This document shows positions 32,200-44,464 of a stretch of 64,000 bases of DNA, one piece after another. The number at the start of each line of letters is the position of its first letter. The first letter of the stretch is position 1. A model generated the notes under the pieces. The model saw nothing but the letters and a program-made list of their open reading frames with translations. It did no database searches and was not told the origin of the DNA. The translations under genes and the position numbers were made by a program. The stretch is from Brachionus manjavacas. Taxonomy: Eukaryota; Rotifera; Eurotatoria; Ploima; Brachionidae. The stretch is taken from assembly GCA_019054805.1 (NCBI GenBank), contig JAHQIY010000002.1:7998001-8062000 (forward strand), in the 5' to 3' direction.

Positions 32200-35100
32200 G
32201 TTTAATTACTCTTATTGAGAAAATGTTTATACAAACTGACAATTTAAAATTTTTACTATTAAAATTGTAGATTAGTATTTTTGTAATTTGGATAGAACAT
32301 ATACAACTGTAGTGCCACAGACAGACAGATAAATCTTTTGCTCAAACATCGCCGCTTCAAAGCCACTTGAAATGGTCAAATATTTGCCTAAGGGGTGTTT
32401 ATGAGCATTGAACACGGAAACGGTGAGCTAAAATATCTTAAAAGGTGATTTAAAAAATGATTAATACAAACATTTAATTATGGATCAATAAATCGATATT
32501 GGAAAAAAATCTAAATCACGTATGTCACGTAGATTAAGAGAGACTAGTGCGTTCAATCATAATCTTCTTTATTATCAAGGTTCCACTTAAAATTGAATTA
32601 GAATTTTTTATTAGATTTTAACATCCTTGGAGCCAAGCGGGAATTTTAATTAGTGTGCAAAATTAATATTTAATTGCAAACAGTCACGGTATTCTAACGA
32701 GTTTCTATTGCACTTTTTTGTTTCTTAATTTGATTTTAATTCCTAATAAAAAAACAATATAGTTTAAGTGTTTTTCATTTCTCCAAAGGTCTTATATAAC
32801 CCCCGAGCGTGTTGGCTTTTAATGATCAAGCCGAGTACTTAAATGTAAATTAATTTTCGAGGGCTCTCGAAATTTTCAAAAGTAAATATTTGACATTTGC
32901 TGAGATAAGGTCGAAATAAGCCACTTGTTTGGTCATCAGGCCAACAATTCTGGTCGTTCCATTAGAAGTTTGCAGAGAAGACATGCACCAGTGATATTTT
33001 TTAATTCGACCCATTGCAGCTAGATAATTCTCAAGTAGTCAAGATAATTTTTAGATAATTTTTGATTGTTACTAGGACTTAATTGGGTCAGAATTTATCA
33101 AGCTATTGAAACATTTTGGTTGCTTTTTCTTGCTGAATTAAAAAAAAATCCACTATTAATTTGAACTTTTAGATAAAAATAATTTAGATTTTAAATGCTT
33201 GAAAAGATATGATTTTCACTATTCCAAGTTGATTTTAAATCTTGAGATTTTTTAAATTAGTGATTTTGTGAGTTAAGTGTGTGTTGATTGCTGTTTTGGA
33301 AAAATTAGGTCTGGAGGACAGTAGAAGAAAATTGTTCGAAAATTTCTTTGATCAGCTGATGATATGTGTTCAGCCAGCATTAAAAATATTTGAAATTTTC
33401 TCTGAGCAATTTGCATTTAAAAGCAATAATGAATTGTATTGTTCAAAATTTTAAAATTTTGTGAGGAGATATTTAAAAAAGATAAAATGAGTCAATAACA
33501 AATATTTTAAATAGTCGAGCATCGAAGTTTTTTGTTTAATTTATTTTATTTTAAAATGTTTGATTAGGTTTTTAGATGACTTTATTGAATTATGAATTTA
33601 TCTTACTCTTTTAGACTAAAAACAAATAAATAATAAAATTTACAATTTTTTTGAGAGGTTCTATTTTATTTATTAATGTTAATAAAAATTAAAAAAGACA
33701 ACAATCTTGTTATCAGTTGGTTTTCTAAATTCTTTCCGAAAAAGTCATTTAAATTAGCAAAATACTGTTAAAGATATTATGAAAAAAATATAAAAATAAT
33801 CACATGAATAGTTTAGTTTTTTTTTTCCAATTTAATTTTCAAATTACTCATAAATATAATAATGATAAAAATAAATATTCGCTACAGCAAGACTAACTTG
33901 CAGAGGTGGCCTACTAGGAGGTCCCCTATGGTAGCTCCTTGTGCATAGCACATAGAAAAATAGTGACAGAATAAATACAGTTTAATTTTTAGATCAAATA
34001 AGAGTTAAGTACAATTGATGGATAATTTTACATTAAAATTGAAAACGCAATGATAGAATAATTTTAAAAAAAATTTGAAAATTTTATAAATAAATGTTCA
34101 GGTTCAAGATTATCATTCAAAAAATCAAAATTTATAATCAATTTTTATTTTCTGCAATTTTAATGTTAGTTTTTATTAGACCCCAATAATGAAGAAATTA
34201 AATTAAGGGCGAAAGGGTTGTTAGGCACAACACTTGGTCAATAATTTTTTTTTTTTAGAGAATAAAATGTATGTTTCAATATTTTTTTTTATATTTTAAA
34301 AATAAATATTTAAAATATTTTTGGTTAAGCTAAAATTCAAAAAGAGAAAGACATTTTAATTTAATTTTTTTTAAATTAGAAAAATGGTGTATTTTCTCTA
34401 AGAGGGTGATATTTTTTTAATTTATCATAAAGCATAAGAAACTCATTTTTCGCAGCCGATTAATTTGTAAATAAAGTTTACATGTTAAATTCTTTCTTTT
34501 TAAATTAGAAAAAAAAGCAAATTTTTAAAAGATGACGACAAATTTTTTTTCAATTTATAGTGCCCCGAGTCTGTAGACAGGCGTAATAATTTCGAGTCTA
34601 GCAGCCTCCGTCAGATTCTATTAATCTTTGCTGTAAATTAAAATTTAATTTTATTTCAAAAATATTAAAAATAAGAATGTCTGATACTAGGGTTTATGTT
34701 TTAATATAAGCTTTTTAAAAATTTAGTTTAAATTTTTTTTTTATCTAAAATAAAGAAAAATGAATTCCAAAAAAATTCCAAAATATCGAAAAATTTTTTA
34801 AATTTTTTTTTGAAAAAATTTTTCTCAAAAATTGACTAGTCTCAGTCTTTTGTATCTTTTATTAATCAAAGCTTTTCTAGTTGTTTTTTTTTTCTAATTA
34901 ATATTTGATTAGTGTTTGTTAAATAATTTCAATTAAATTTAATAATCATGTCCAATAATTTGGATATTTAATAATGCCAATGGTAGGCCTAATCATACGT
35001 GTATTTGATACTAAGTCAATATTATACAAAAATTAGCTTTATTACACCTTGGACCACATTTAGCTCCGAGTCTAGTTCTTTTCAGTTTTTTGTTTGCGTT

Positions 35101-35740
35101 ATCCTAAATTACAATTTCAATTAAAATTGAATTTTAATTGCACGCAAAGCTTAGAAATATGAAAAAATAACAACAACTGGTTCTGATAATAGGCCGCTAT
35201 TCATTTCGAGCCGATTTCCATGCGCATTCGCGCAATTACTCTCAGGATCAAATTAGCGGATATGAAATCCAGCTTCAATTTCAGGTTATGTAAGACAAAG
35301 ATATTAAAAAAAAATTTTTTTTTTTTTGGCCAAATTAATCTAGACCTTGGATCATATGTGACCAAAGATAATTTTTTTTTTATGGGGCTATAAACCACAA
35401 CTGGTTTATGATTTAGTTAAAAATCGATCAAAACTCCATGGCCACATGTGTTTTGTTTATCAAAATTGGTCTAAGATAAGTGCTTATTTTTTATGGCTAT
35501 CGATTTTTTAAAATCTCAATTAGCAAGGAAATTGAGTCGTTTAAAATCTTATTTAAAGAAATCGCGACGCGGAATCGACAAGAGCCTGTTGTCCAGTCCA
35601 ATTCAACTAAATTGATTTAATTATTAATGAATAGTGAAAAAGAAAAACAAAACTTGTGATCGTTTAATCCAAGTTAAAAATCAATTTTTTTTTAGATTTT
35701 AAAAAAATATTTTAACATGAAAATTGTTTGCTAGACCAAA
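32200..35740. other. Spacer upstream of the cadherin gene; no gene seen
   Basis: Mostly AT-rich. Less AT-rich pieces at 32340-32440, 32520-32660, 32780-32850 (with TATATAACCCCC at 32795), 34560-34620 and 35545-35610 have no frames. The last could be leader sequence of the cadherin gene, whose ATG is at 35743. Confidence 0.4.
33880..33965 (-). mobile_element. LINE family B 3' tail (solo)
   Basis: On the minus strand: GAGCTACCATAGGGGACCTC, then GCAAG-TTAGT-CTTGC stem-loop (33887-33901), CTGTAGC and an AT-rich tail. It is closely similar to 44262-44365 on the plus strand. Confidence 0.75.
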
Positions 35741-35742
35741 AA

Positions 35743-38700
35743 ATGAAATTGACTCAAGTAACTCTATTTATTTGCCTGCTTTTTGCTAGAAATGTTTGTA
35801 CAGGTTAGTTTTTTGTGAACATATCTAGAGGCTTTTCTGAACATGTTTGCTTTAGATCCGTGTGATGTGAATAGCGCGGACAATTCGCTCGAGTTTGATG
35901 AGAACGCGCCGCCTGGCACCACTTTGTTCAGACTGCCGTTCGAGGAACCACACGGCATCCAGTCCATCCGCATGCATTCTACCGAAGTGGCCAATTTAGA
36001 CGAGATTTTTAGCATCACCCAGTCGAACAAGCTAAAGCTGAGAGCCCACTACGATCTCGAGATTTACAGTGACTTCATGGAAATTGAGTTTGTTTGCCAA
36101 TCGAAGCCAGTACAGAGCCAAATTTTCCGCAACACATTTCTTCTCTATGTTACCGTAAATGATGTCAATGATAAGATACCTGAGTTTGTGCATACACCCT
36201 ATAAATTTTCGCTAAAAGAAGTAATTTTAAATTTTTTTAATTTTTATTTAGAATATTTTTTTTCTTCTTAGCGCAGATAATATATTTTTTTTCTATTTTA
36301 AAATGACATAACACTTCTTACAAATATAAATTTTAAAAGAAAAAAATTAGAGATAAATGCATTTTTTTTTATAAAGGAATACAATAAAAAATTAAATTAA
36401 AAAATAATAATTTTTCTTTTTGACAAAAGCCAAGATTTTTTAAGAGAAGGTAAGATTTTACTTGACAAAAAAATTTTCAAAAAATTCAATTTTTTTAAGT
36501 ATTAAATGAAATTGTGTTTTTCCATTTTCTAGTTTTTCGTTCATAATTATAACCAAACTTTCGGCTTTATGTTTTTATACGAAGACTTAACTGAAACACC
36601 TCACTTTTTTTTTCTAGTAATCTATCTAATTGATAACTAAAATAGAAGATTTAAATTTTTTAAATATGGTTTAATTTTTTGTGTTTGAATTACAAAATGT
36701 TGAAATAACATTGAAAAAGTGTTATTTTTCAAATATTTTTTTTCAGTTTCATTTGAAAATTAATTGAAAATTTTCAAAAATATATAAAACTTCCATTTAT
36801 GACTTTAAATAAAACTGTTATGATCTGTTTTACTTTTTAATAGTTAAGAATTAAATTATCAAATTGTGCTATTCAATAAAAATTTAACTTTAGGATTTTA
36901 TCAGATTAGTCAATTTAAATCAAAGTGTTCAGAGTTACTTGATTTAATCAAAAATTAATTTAAACTTTTTTTAGAAATTTTTTTTTAAATAAAAATAATG
37001 TCTAAATTAAAATATTTTTTATGTACTTTAAGTAAATTATCTGTGATAAGATTTTGCAATTTAAAATTAAATATCTAAAAGTAATTATACTGTTAGATTA
37101 AAAATATTAAAAAAAATAATTTACTTTTTAGTTAACTCCGGTAGGAAGTGTTGTGTTCAGTGAAGTGAAAGCAATTGACAAAGATATGCCCAATCGGCCT
37201 AATAGCCAGATATCGTATAGTGTTGTGGCGGGACAGTGTGCGCAGTTTTTCGAATTTCCGCTGAGCACTAGACCAGAGATTGCAGTGGCGAAATTAATTA
37301 ATTATGACTCTTTATCTGGTTGTAATTTAACTATTAAGGCTCAAGTAAAATTTTTTTTTTTATTTTTGCTTTGGTTAATGCCTGTTACTAGGATCACGGC
37401 GAACCAGCTCTAAGTTCAGAGACAACTATCGAAATCAACATAATTGACATTGATGATAAAGATCCCGTGTTTGATAGAAATTTTTATTTGGGTTCAATTG
37501 CAAGGAATAGTCTGCCCGGAACTTTGGTCAACATGTCACAGCCTATTTTTGCTTTCGATCAAGACTTTGGCATCAATATGACACTAGAGTACTATTTAAA
37601 TAACAGTAAGTTAAATTTATATTTTTTTAAAACTGCAAAATTGTAAAAAGTAAAAAATTCAATCATTAAATACTGAAATTTTGATTTTTTTAACTGAAGT
37701 CCAAGACTTGACTAGACATTATTATGCTTTTGGTAAAAAATTACAAAAAAAAATATTCTATTAAAGTTACATAAAAATTGCTCATGTTGAAATTTTGTCA
37801 ATGATAAAGTAAGCAATATAAATGTCACATTGGGTGAGACAAGCAAGGATAATTAAAAGATTATTATATTTCATTTGCCAGTGAGCCAAAGTAAATTATA
37901 CTTTTCTTCTGGTAGCTGACTCGTTCATTTATTTATTATAAAATATCAAATTAAAAAAGTTAAGTTTTCACAATTAACTTTCAATAATTAAAAAAAACAT
38001 GTTTTTAATAAAATTAGATTAATTTATTAGATTTATTTTATTTAATATCTTCTCGAAATCAAAGCATTAAAAAAAAATGAAAGTAAAATTTTTCTAAATA
38101 AGCTTTAACTTTATAGACAACAATTTTAGATTGTTTTTTTTGTTTCAGTCTTGACTATTTTGTATTAAAAAGAATAAAATAAAAATTGTGCATTAAAGAC
38201 TTAAGAATATTTTTTTAACTTTTAATTTTGATATTAATTTTTGTATTGGGTTCAAGTTAATTTAAGGTTTTAAGATTTAATTTGTTATGGCTTTTAAGAA
38301 AATGGATTTTTAAAAAGTGTGAACAGAAAGCAAAATAATATTTCTATTTCCGAACTAAGGAAATATTTTAAATAATTGAATTCAGTCTAAATTAAGCGAG
38401 TTAATGGATTTTATCAATATGATTTGAAAGAATTGGCTCAGAGTTAATCAGATAAATAGATATTTAATATTAACATCAGCTGCATTCGGAAAGTGGATAA
38501 TCTCAAATTTAGTGAACAATCAAGATCCTCAAAAAATGTATAGCACATTAATTATTTAATTTTATTATAATTTTTTAAGTCAAAAATCTTAAAAAAAAAA
38601 CACTTTTAATCTATTATTGAATTAATTAATTTAGTAATTAATTGCTGTAATTCCACCTTAGACTAATTTTATTAATGACCCATTTCGAATTTTTTAGGCG

Positions 38701-41700
38701 TTTAATTATTTGGAAAAAAATCGGTAAAAGCTTTTTTATTTATCAGAGCTTAGTCACCTGTAATAAAATTTTACTAATGAATGTTTAAAAATTATAGAGA
38801 AATTTAACACATTTGATTTTTATTTTTAAAAAAGGTATTTTTCAAAGCCTTGAATCAAAAATTACAAAAAGTCACAATTTTACTGTTATGTGACCTGGAA
38901 GAAAAATTAGGTGATAAATCAAAATATAGAAAAAAAATGTAGAAAAAAATATAGACAATAAAAAACATTTATTTGAAAAGAATAAAAATATAAAAAAACA
39001 TCTTGCTTACTTTAATGAAATTTAAAATTGATGGTAATACTTCGATCGCTAATAGACTCCGGTCTAATAAAGGTTTTGAGCCAACAAGTCTGAAAAAGCA
39101 AAAAAAAATCACGAAAATTTAGTGAGCATTTTTCAAGGCGAAAGTATAAAGCGAACAAAAAAAAGCTTGTTGAGAAAAACGAAAAAATCAAAAGAGTTGT
39201 TTCTTCATATGACACTTTAACAATTAATTTACATATTGATGGCTTGGCTAATATATTGGCAAATTGAATAATTCGCGTCCACTTGAAAATTAAATCTAAA
39301 TCTGATTGTAGTTTCACTGCGCTTATTTCTGATACAGTTTGCGAGAATATTTTAGTATCATCTGCATACATTTTGACAACATTCTCTATTCCTTTTGGTA
39401 GATCATTGATATACATAACGAACAATTGTGGACCTATCACTGACCCTTGTGGTACACCGCTAAAAATCTCAACCCAATCCGACAAAATTTCACCTAGAAC
39501 AACTCATTGTCTTCTATTTTTCAAGAAAACTTCAATCCATTTTAGTGTCAGACCATCAAGGTCATACGCTTTCAATTTAGCAATTAGTCGTCTGTGCGGA
39601 ACAGTATCAAATGCTTTCGCAAAATCCAGCAGAATCACATCAACAGAAATACTTTTGTCTAGACTCATTGAGATGAAATTTAGAGTTTCCAGAAGATTAG
39701 ATGTACATGACTTTTTCTTGACAAATCCATGCTGTTCTTTAGATATAATATTGTTCTTATAAAGATAGTCTTCCATTTTGGTTCTTATTATGCTTTCCAT
39801 AATTTTGCACGGAATTGAAGTTAAAGACACAGGACGATAATTGCTGGCAAATGATTTATCACCTTTTTTAAACAATGGAGCAATATTTGCTGATCTGAAT
39901 TGTATTGAAAGCTGACTATTAGATAAAGACTTTCTGAAAATTAAAGTTAAAGGAACAGTAAAGGCGTCTGCACAGTTTTTTAGCAATAGCGGATGAAGCT
40001 TGTCTACACCAAATTATTTATTTTTATTTAGGTCTTGTAATTTATTATAAACCACTTCATAACTAATATCATTTGGTTCAATGTAAATATATTCTGAACA
40101 GTTTTCATTAAGTTCAGCTACAAAAGGTAGAAGCTCCACATCTTGTTCAATAACAAACACATCTTGAGAACACTTATTTAGTAGATCATCATAATTTTTA
40201 ATAAGATTGGATTTAATATTTAGTTAAAATATTCAAAAAAGTAAAACCATAGATCCGTTCAAAATTTTGTCTAGTTTATTTGAAAAATAAATAAATTTGA
40301 TCTCAAGTGATCTCCGAGACAACTTAGGATTCAAGTGAAAAAAGTGTCGTGTTTTGCTGTTTTTCAATAAATAAAATTGACACAGTGATCAACTCTTGCT
40401 CAGTGAATCAATTCAAAAATGAATAAGGTTCGCGCGTAGCAAAACTACAGCACTATCCGAATTTCAGCAAACCGACGTTAAAATATTAATCTGCATACTT
40501 GAAAACCTTGAAAAAATGATTTTTTTGGGTATTGTCAAAAAAAAATTTTGATCCCACACCTCTCAAAGATAAAAATGAACAAAATTTAGTTACCTTTGAG
40601 CTAAAAAATCACATGTTCAAATAACTATAACCTTATTAATATGTATATATTCTGGAAGCACACAGTCTCATCTACAAAATGGTGTATTAATTTATTCTAT
40701 TATTTTACCAATAGATCGATATTTTGGCAAAAAATGGTAAAAAATGGTATTTTTTCACTATTTTTGTATCTGGTCCGCGGTTTAATTTTTGAAAAAACAT
40801 AATTTTTTTTATTATCTAAAAAGTCAGAATTAAATTTTAAATTAGTAAACTTGAATTATTAAAATTTAATTTAATTAGAATGTTTAATTTAAGACATGTT
40901 CGAGATGGACAAGGACACAGCTAGGCTTTATTTGAAGCAAAAAATAGCCAACTTTGACACAAAAGAGTTTAATTTTGTTGTCAAATCTTCTCAGACAGAT
41001 AATCAGCTGAGAAGCTGTGTGTCAATGGTGACGATCAGCGTGGTGGACACGAACCACAAGGCGCCCATTTTCAGCTCAAAACTGTACCGAGCTGAAGTAG
41101 TCGAGAACAGTGAGCCAGGCACAATTGTAGGCCAAGTGCAGGCACTTGACCCGGACCAAAACCGAGTCCTGTATTCAATCCAAAACAGCCACGAGTTTCC
41201 GTTCTCGATCGAAAAGTACACCGGAGTGATCCGTGTGAGCAACCGCATAGACTACGAGATGAGACAAGAGTACCAGATGCAAGTGAGCGCTTTTGACGGA
41301 AAATTCTCCGACAAATCGCTGGTCAAAATAGCCATTTTGAATGTGATCGACAAAGCGCCCAGTTTCGAGTACAACTTCTACAATTTTAAGATCAAAATTC
41401 CCTACGATGTGTTCATCGGACAAGTGAAGGCGTCCGATGTCGAAAAAACATCCAACCTCTCCTACTCTCTCCACTTCCTCAACCAAACTGACTCGAAATT
41501 GTTCTGCATCACACAAACCGGCACCATTTACCTCTGCAGCCACCAGTTCGACTCCCGCAAGCACACCATTGACCAAGTGCTGCTCAATTTCGACAAGGAC
41601 GAGTACAAGTTCAATGTGTCGGTCAAAATTTACTCCAACCACACCAAGTCCTACTTGCGCAACTCAGTCGAATGCAAAATTCAAATCGAGTCCCGGTCAA

Positions 41701-42811
41701 TCGCAAAGGCCAAGAACTACGAGCCAAAAACCTCAACCACTGCCCTCAACCAGTTTGAGCCAGTTGACTTTTGGCAAAACCACCTAATCAAAGACTTCAA
41801 GGACATGAACACTTTTGTCATTTTGATAGCGCTGGTCTTGGTGTTCATGGTAGCGCTGTTTTCCATTCTGGTGTGGATCAAGTGCAGACAAATAAGCAGC
41901 TATCGCAAAAAGCTCAACTCGTCGTTGTCCACTGGGACGAAGAGTTCGAGCGGCATGAGCTGCGGCTCGTCCTCGTCGAGCGAAAAAGGCACCGAGACGC
42001 CGACCATGTTTTTGTCCGATCAGTCAAAGATCACAATTTTGTCCGATTATTTGAACTCGACGCAGAACCGAGTGCCGCGCATGTCCTACTACTCGGACCT
42101 GCTCACTTCGGCGTCGAACGCCCACACCGGCGTTTCGTCGCCCCGCATGCTCAGCTTCATGCCGCCAGATGACAAGAAAAGTTTCCTCTTCAACCAGCAC
42201 GAGCCCCTGATGCTCTCGGCCGAGCTAAATTTGGAAAATTCACAAATTTATTTGAACGACTCGGCCGGCAAATTCCAGACCAATTTGTCCAACTGCAACC
42301 AGTCGCTGGTCAAATTGGTCAATATCATGCACAACCAGACGGACTCGTCAGCTGTGTCCGTGTCAGTGGACGGCAAAGAGTATGGCGACGAGTGCGCCAT
42401 TGCCAGTGAGATGAACGAGGTAAATATGACAGACCAAGTGCATGGGTTAACCACTAACATTCCGCCCGTCGGATTTAGAGACAGTTTTTGCATGAACTTC
42501 GAATCGAATAAATTTTAGACTTTTAAGTGTTTGTTACTTCCTTTTTTTTTGTATAGTCGGACGTGACCTCAACTAGTTGGCTTAGTAGTGGCGCTAGATT
42601 GACCAGTGTGTATAGCTCGATGCGGTCGAATGTGTCCAGTTTGTCATTGTCCAAAATAAAAACAAATCCAAATGTGTACAAATTGTTTTTTGATAGAGGC
42701 CGAGACGGCTCGTTTCTGAGCGATCTAAGCTCGGACAAAAACGCAGTCAAGTCGGCCTTGAACAAAGTTTTCTATGATAGTGAAAACGATGAAAGTCACG
42801 CTTGTGTTTAA
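35743..42811 (+). CDS. Protocadherin-like cadherin, single-pass membrane protein (six exons)
   Basis: Exons 35743-35803, 35856-36220, 37132-37344, 37392-37605, 40894-42419 and 42557-42811 give 877 residues; all introns are GT/AG and phases agree. Residues 1-20 are a signal peptide (TLFICLLFARNVC). About five cadherin repeats follow: the boundary motifs are VNDVNDKIPEF, INIIDIDDKDPVF, ISVVDTNHKAPIF and LNVIDKAPSF, with E-N-x-P/S-G-T-x-V starts and AxDxD calcium sites (AIDKD, ALDPD). One transmembrane helix is at about 591-614 (FVILIALVLVFMVALFSILV), then a Ser-rich cytoplasmic tail of roughly 260 residues with no catenin-binding signature that I can see. Such proteins mediate calcium-dependent homophilic contact. 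The fourth intron (3.3 kb) holds a LINE. Reading through the last intron gives an alternative end at 42518 (825 residues). The subtype within cadherins is not assigned. Confidence 0.92.
36666..36746 (+). repeat. Dispersed repeat in cadherin intron 2 (other copy 54448-54535)
   Basis: ATGGTTTAATTTTTTGTGTT and TGTTGAAATAACATTGAAAA are shared with 54448-54535, ending in CAAATATTTTT...TTCAG in both. The copy at 54.4 kb has an extra GTATCCA. Element type is unknown. Confidence 0.7.
39012..40222 (-). mobile_element. LINE reverse-transcriptase copy in cadherin intron 4
   Basis: Antisense to the host gene. An almost open RT: ANIAPLFKKGDKSFASNYRP at about 39890, KIMESIIRTKM, KEQHGFVKKKSCTSNLLETL, VILLDFAKAFDTVPHRRL near 39640-39590, then one stop and GVPQGSVIGPQLFVMYINDL at about 39465-39405 and VVKMYADDTKIF near 39385-39350 (YADD active site). 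The sequence decays after 39300. The N-terminal side continues to about 40222 in broken frames. It is jockey/CR1-like. Little decay in the RT core suggests a more recent insertion than most LINE debris here. Confidence 0.88.
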
Positions 42812-42875
42812 TAATTTTTAATCAAAATTTTCAAAGTATTAATCATTTAGTTTTTGAAAAATGTTTTGTTTACTA

Positions 42876-42881
42876 AATAAA
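42876..42881 (+). terminator. Polyadenylation signal of the cadherin gene
   Basis: AATAAA 65 bp after the exon 6 stop, just before the dispersed repeat at 42955 begins. Confidence 0.6.
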
Positions 42882-42954
42882 TTTTTTTAAAATAATTTTT
42901 TTTATTTAGACTTTTGACTCAATTAAAGCTTAGCTTGAGTTTATAATTAAAATA

Positions 42955-43910
42955 AACAAGGTTTTACCTGTTGCTCCGCTGCCAGAATAATTAAATTAAA
43001 TGAAAAATAAATTAGTATTGATTATTTAATTGATTGATTTATTTTATTTATTATATTGAAAAATTCTTATTAAAAATTGATTTTAAAATTTTTTTTTCTT
43101 AAGTGTTGATTAAATGATTAAATGAATATTTCTGTACAGTATGTCGCAAAAAGTTAGAGTCAAACTTTTTTTTTAATCTGATTGTTTGTTTGTTCATTAT
43201 TTCATTAACTCGGCTATTTCTCTTTCAGTCTGATTTATCAAAAAAAACGCAATTTGCCATCTCTGTTGATCAGTTATTTTATTTTTACCCTATTTTGTTA
43301 GATTTTTTGGTAGACTTACTTTAAAAAAGCTATTATTTGAAAAAATTAATAGTTAACTATTTTTTTAATTGCAAAAAAACAAAATTTTTATTTTTTTCAA
43401 CTTGATTCTAACCTTTTGTGGCATACTGTACAAACAACATTTCTTGTAAGATAAACTTGAATGAATGAATTTCAATGAATTTGAATGTTTTTTTCTTTTC
43501 TTAATTTTTTAATTAAAATCTAATTTTAGATTGCAAAAAAATTAAAATATATTATGTAATCTAAAAAAATGGATTAAGACAATTTTAAAGGCACTATATT
43601 CAAATATTAAAAAAAGCTTTCGAAAGGATATGCATGAACATTTTACTTTTTTTCACACATTTGGGTTTTAAATATTTAGATTATGTTAAAGATAATCCAG
43701 AATAAGACAATTTTTAAAGCAGCATAAAATTGTGTTAAATTAAATCTAGAATAAGACAATTTTTAAAGCAGTATATAATTAAATATTAAAGTTAGTTATC
43801 GTTAGTATATGTATGAACATTTCACTTTTTTTCAAAGTTAGTTATCGAAAGTATATGCATGAAAATTTTACTTATTTTCACACATTTGGGTTTTAAATGT
43901 TAAGATAATA
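42955..43910. repeat. Dispersed repeat, copy 2 (other copy 27436-28145)
   Basis: Same order of blocks as copy 1, including the internal MITE. The right end is amplified: the GTATATGCATGAA(A/C)ATTT-TTTTCACACATTTGGG block appears around 43625, 43805 and 43855, and GAATAAGACAATTTTTAAAGC appears twice (about 43701 and 43751). Confidence 0.85.
43137..43428. mobile_element. Tc1/mariner-type MITE within repeat copy 2
   Basis: 292 bp with ends CAGTATGTCGCAAAAAGTTA and the complement of CAGTATGCCACAAAAGGTTA, flanked by TA at 43135-43136 and 43429-43430. It occupies the same site in the host repeat as the copy at 27618-27900, so it inserted before the repeat was duplicated. Confidence 0.85.
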
Positions 43911-44261
43911 ATATACGGTGAATGAGCCTAACCGGGTGACCTATTTTTTTTTATTGCATAAAACGATCCCATTTTGTTCGAAAACTCCAAAAATTGTCAC
44001 CGAATTAGACCCTTTTTTTTTGACTCACCCATTTACCTCCTGCGGTTAATTATGTTAGGGCTAATAGGGATAATTGGGTTAACCGAAATACCCCGAAAAC
44101 CATATATATTTTGCCCCAAAACTAATCTCTTTTCCAGAATATTCACCGAATTCACCCAATTAGCCCGATAATATCCAAAAAAAGGATTTAACTGTTATTT
44201 TTAAAAATATAATTTAAAATATTCTTTATCATTATTCTTTTAAATATATAAATATTTTTTC

Positions 44262-44365
44262 AGTACTTTCTATGTGTTATGTGCAATGAGCTACCATAGG
44301 TGGCCTCCTAGCAGGTCATTTCCGCAAGCTAGTCTTGCTGTAGCTTATATATATTATTATTATCG
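44262..44365 (+). mobile_element. LINE family B 3' tail (solo)
   Basis: CTATGTGTTATGTGCAATGA, GAGCTACCATAGGTGGCCTC, then GCAAG-CTAGT-CTTGC stem-loop (44324-44338), CTGTAGC and a TATTATTATTATCG-like tail. It matches the minus-strand copy at 33880-33965. Confidence 0.75.
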
Positions 44366-44464
44366 TTATTACGCTACAACATAACTATTTAGAAAAAAAT
44401 TTAAACGAATTATTAACAAATTCAAAATAATTTTTATGTTTGATTTTTTTCTAGTTAAAAAGAT

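Noticed and set aside
32795-32806. TATA box (TATATAACCCCC)
   Set aside because: No gene starts within a reasonable distance; the cadherin ATG is about 2.9 kb away.
41003-42172. Long frames on both strands across cadherin exon 5
   Set aside because: They are shadows of the cadherin frame, which alone has cadherin motifs, a membrane helix and matching splice phases.
43974-44171. 65-codon frame (MFENSKNCHRI...)
   Set aside because: It sits in degenerate repeat sequence with GGGTAACCG-like words; no family features.
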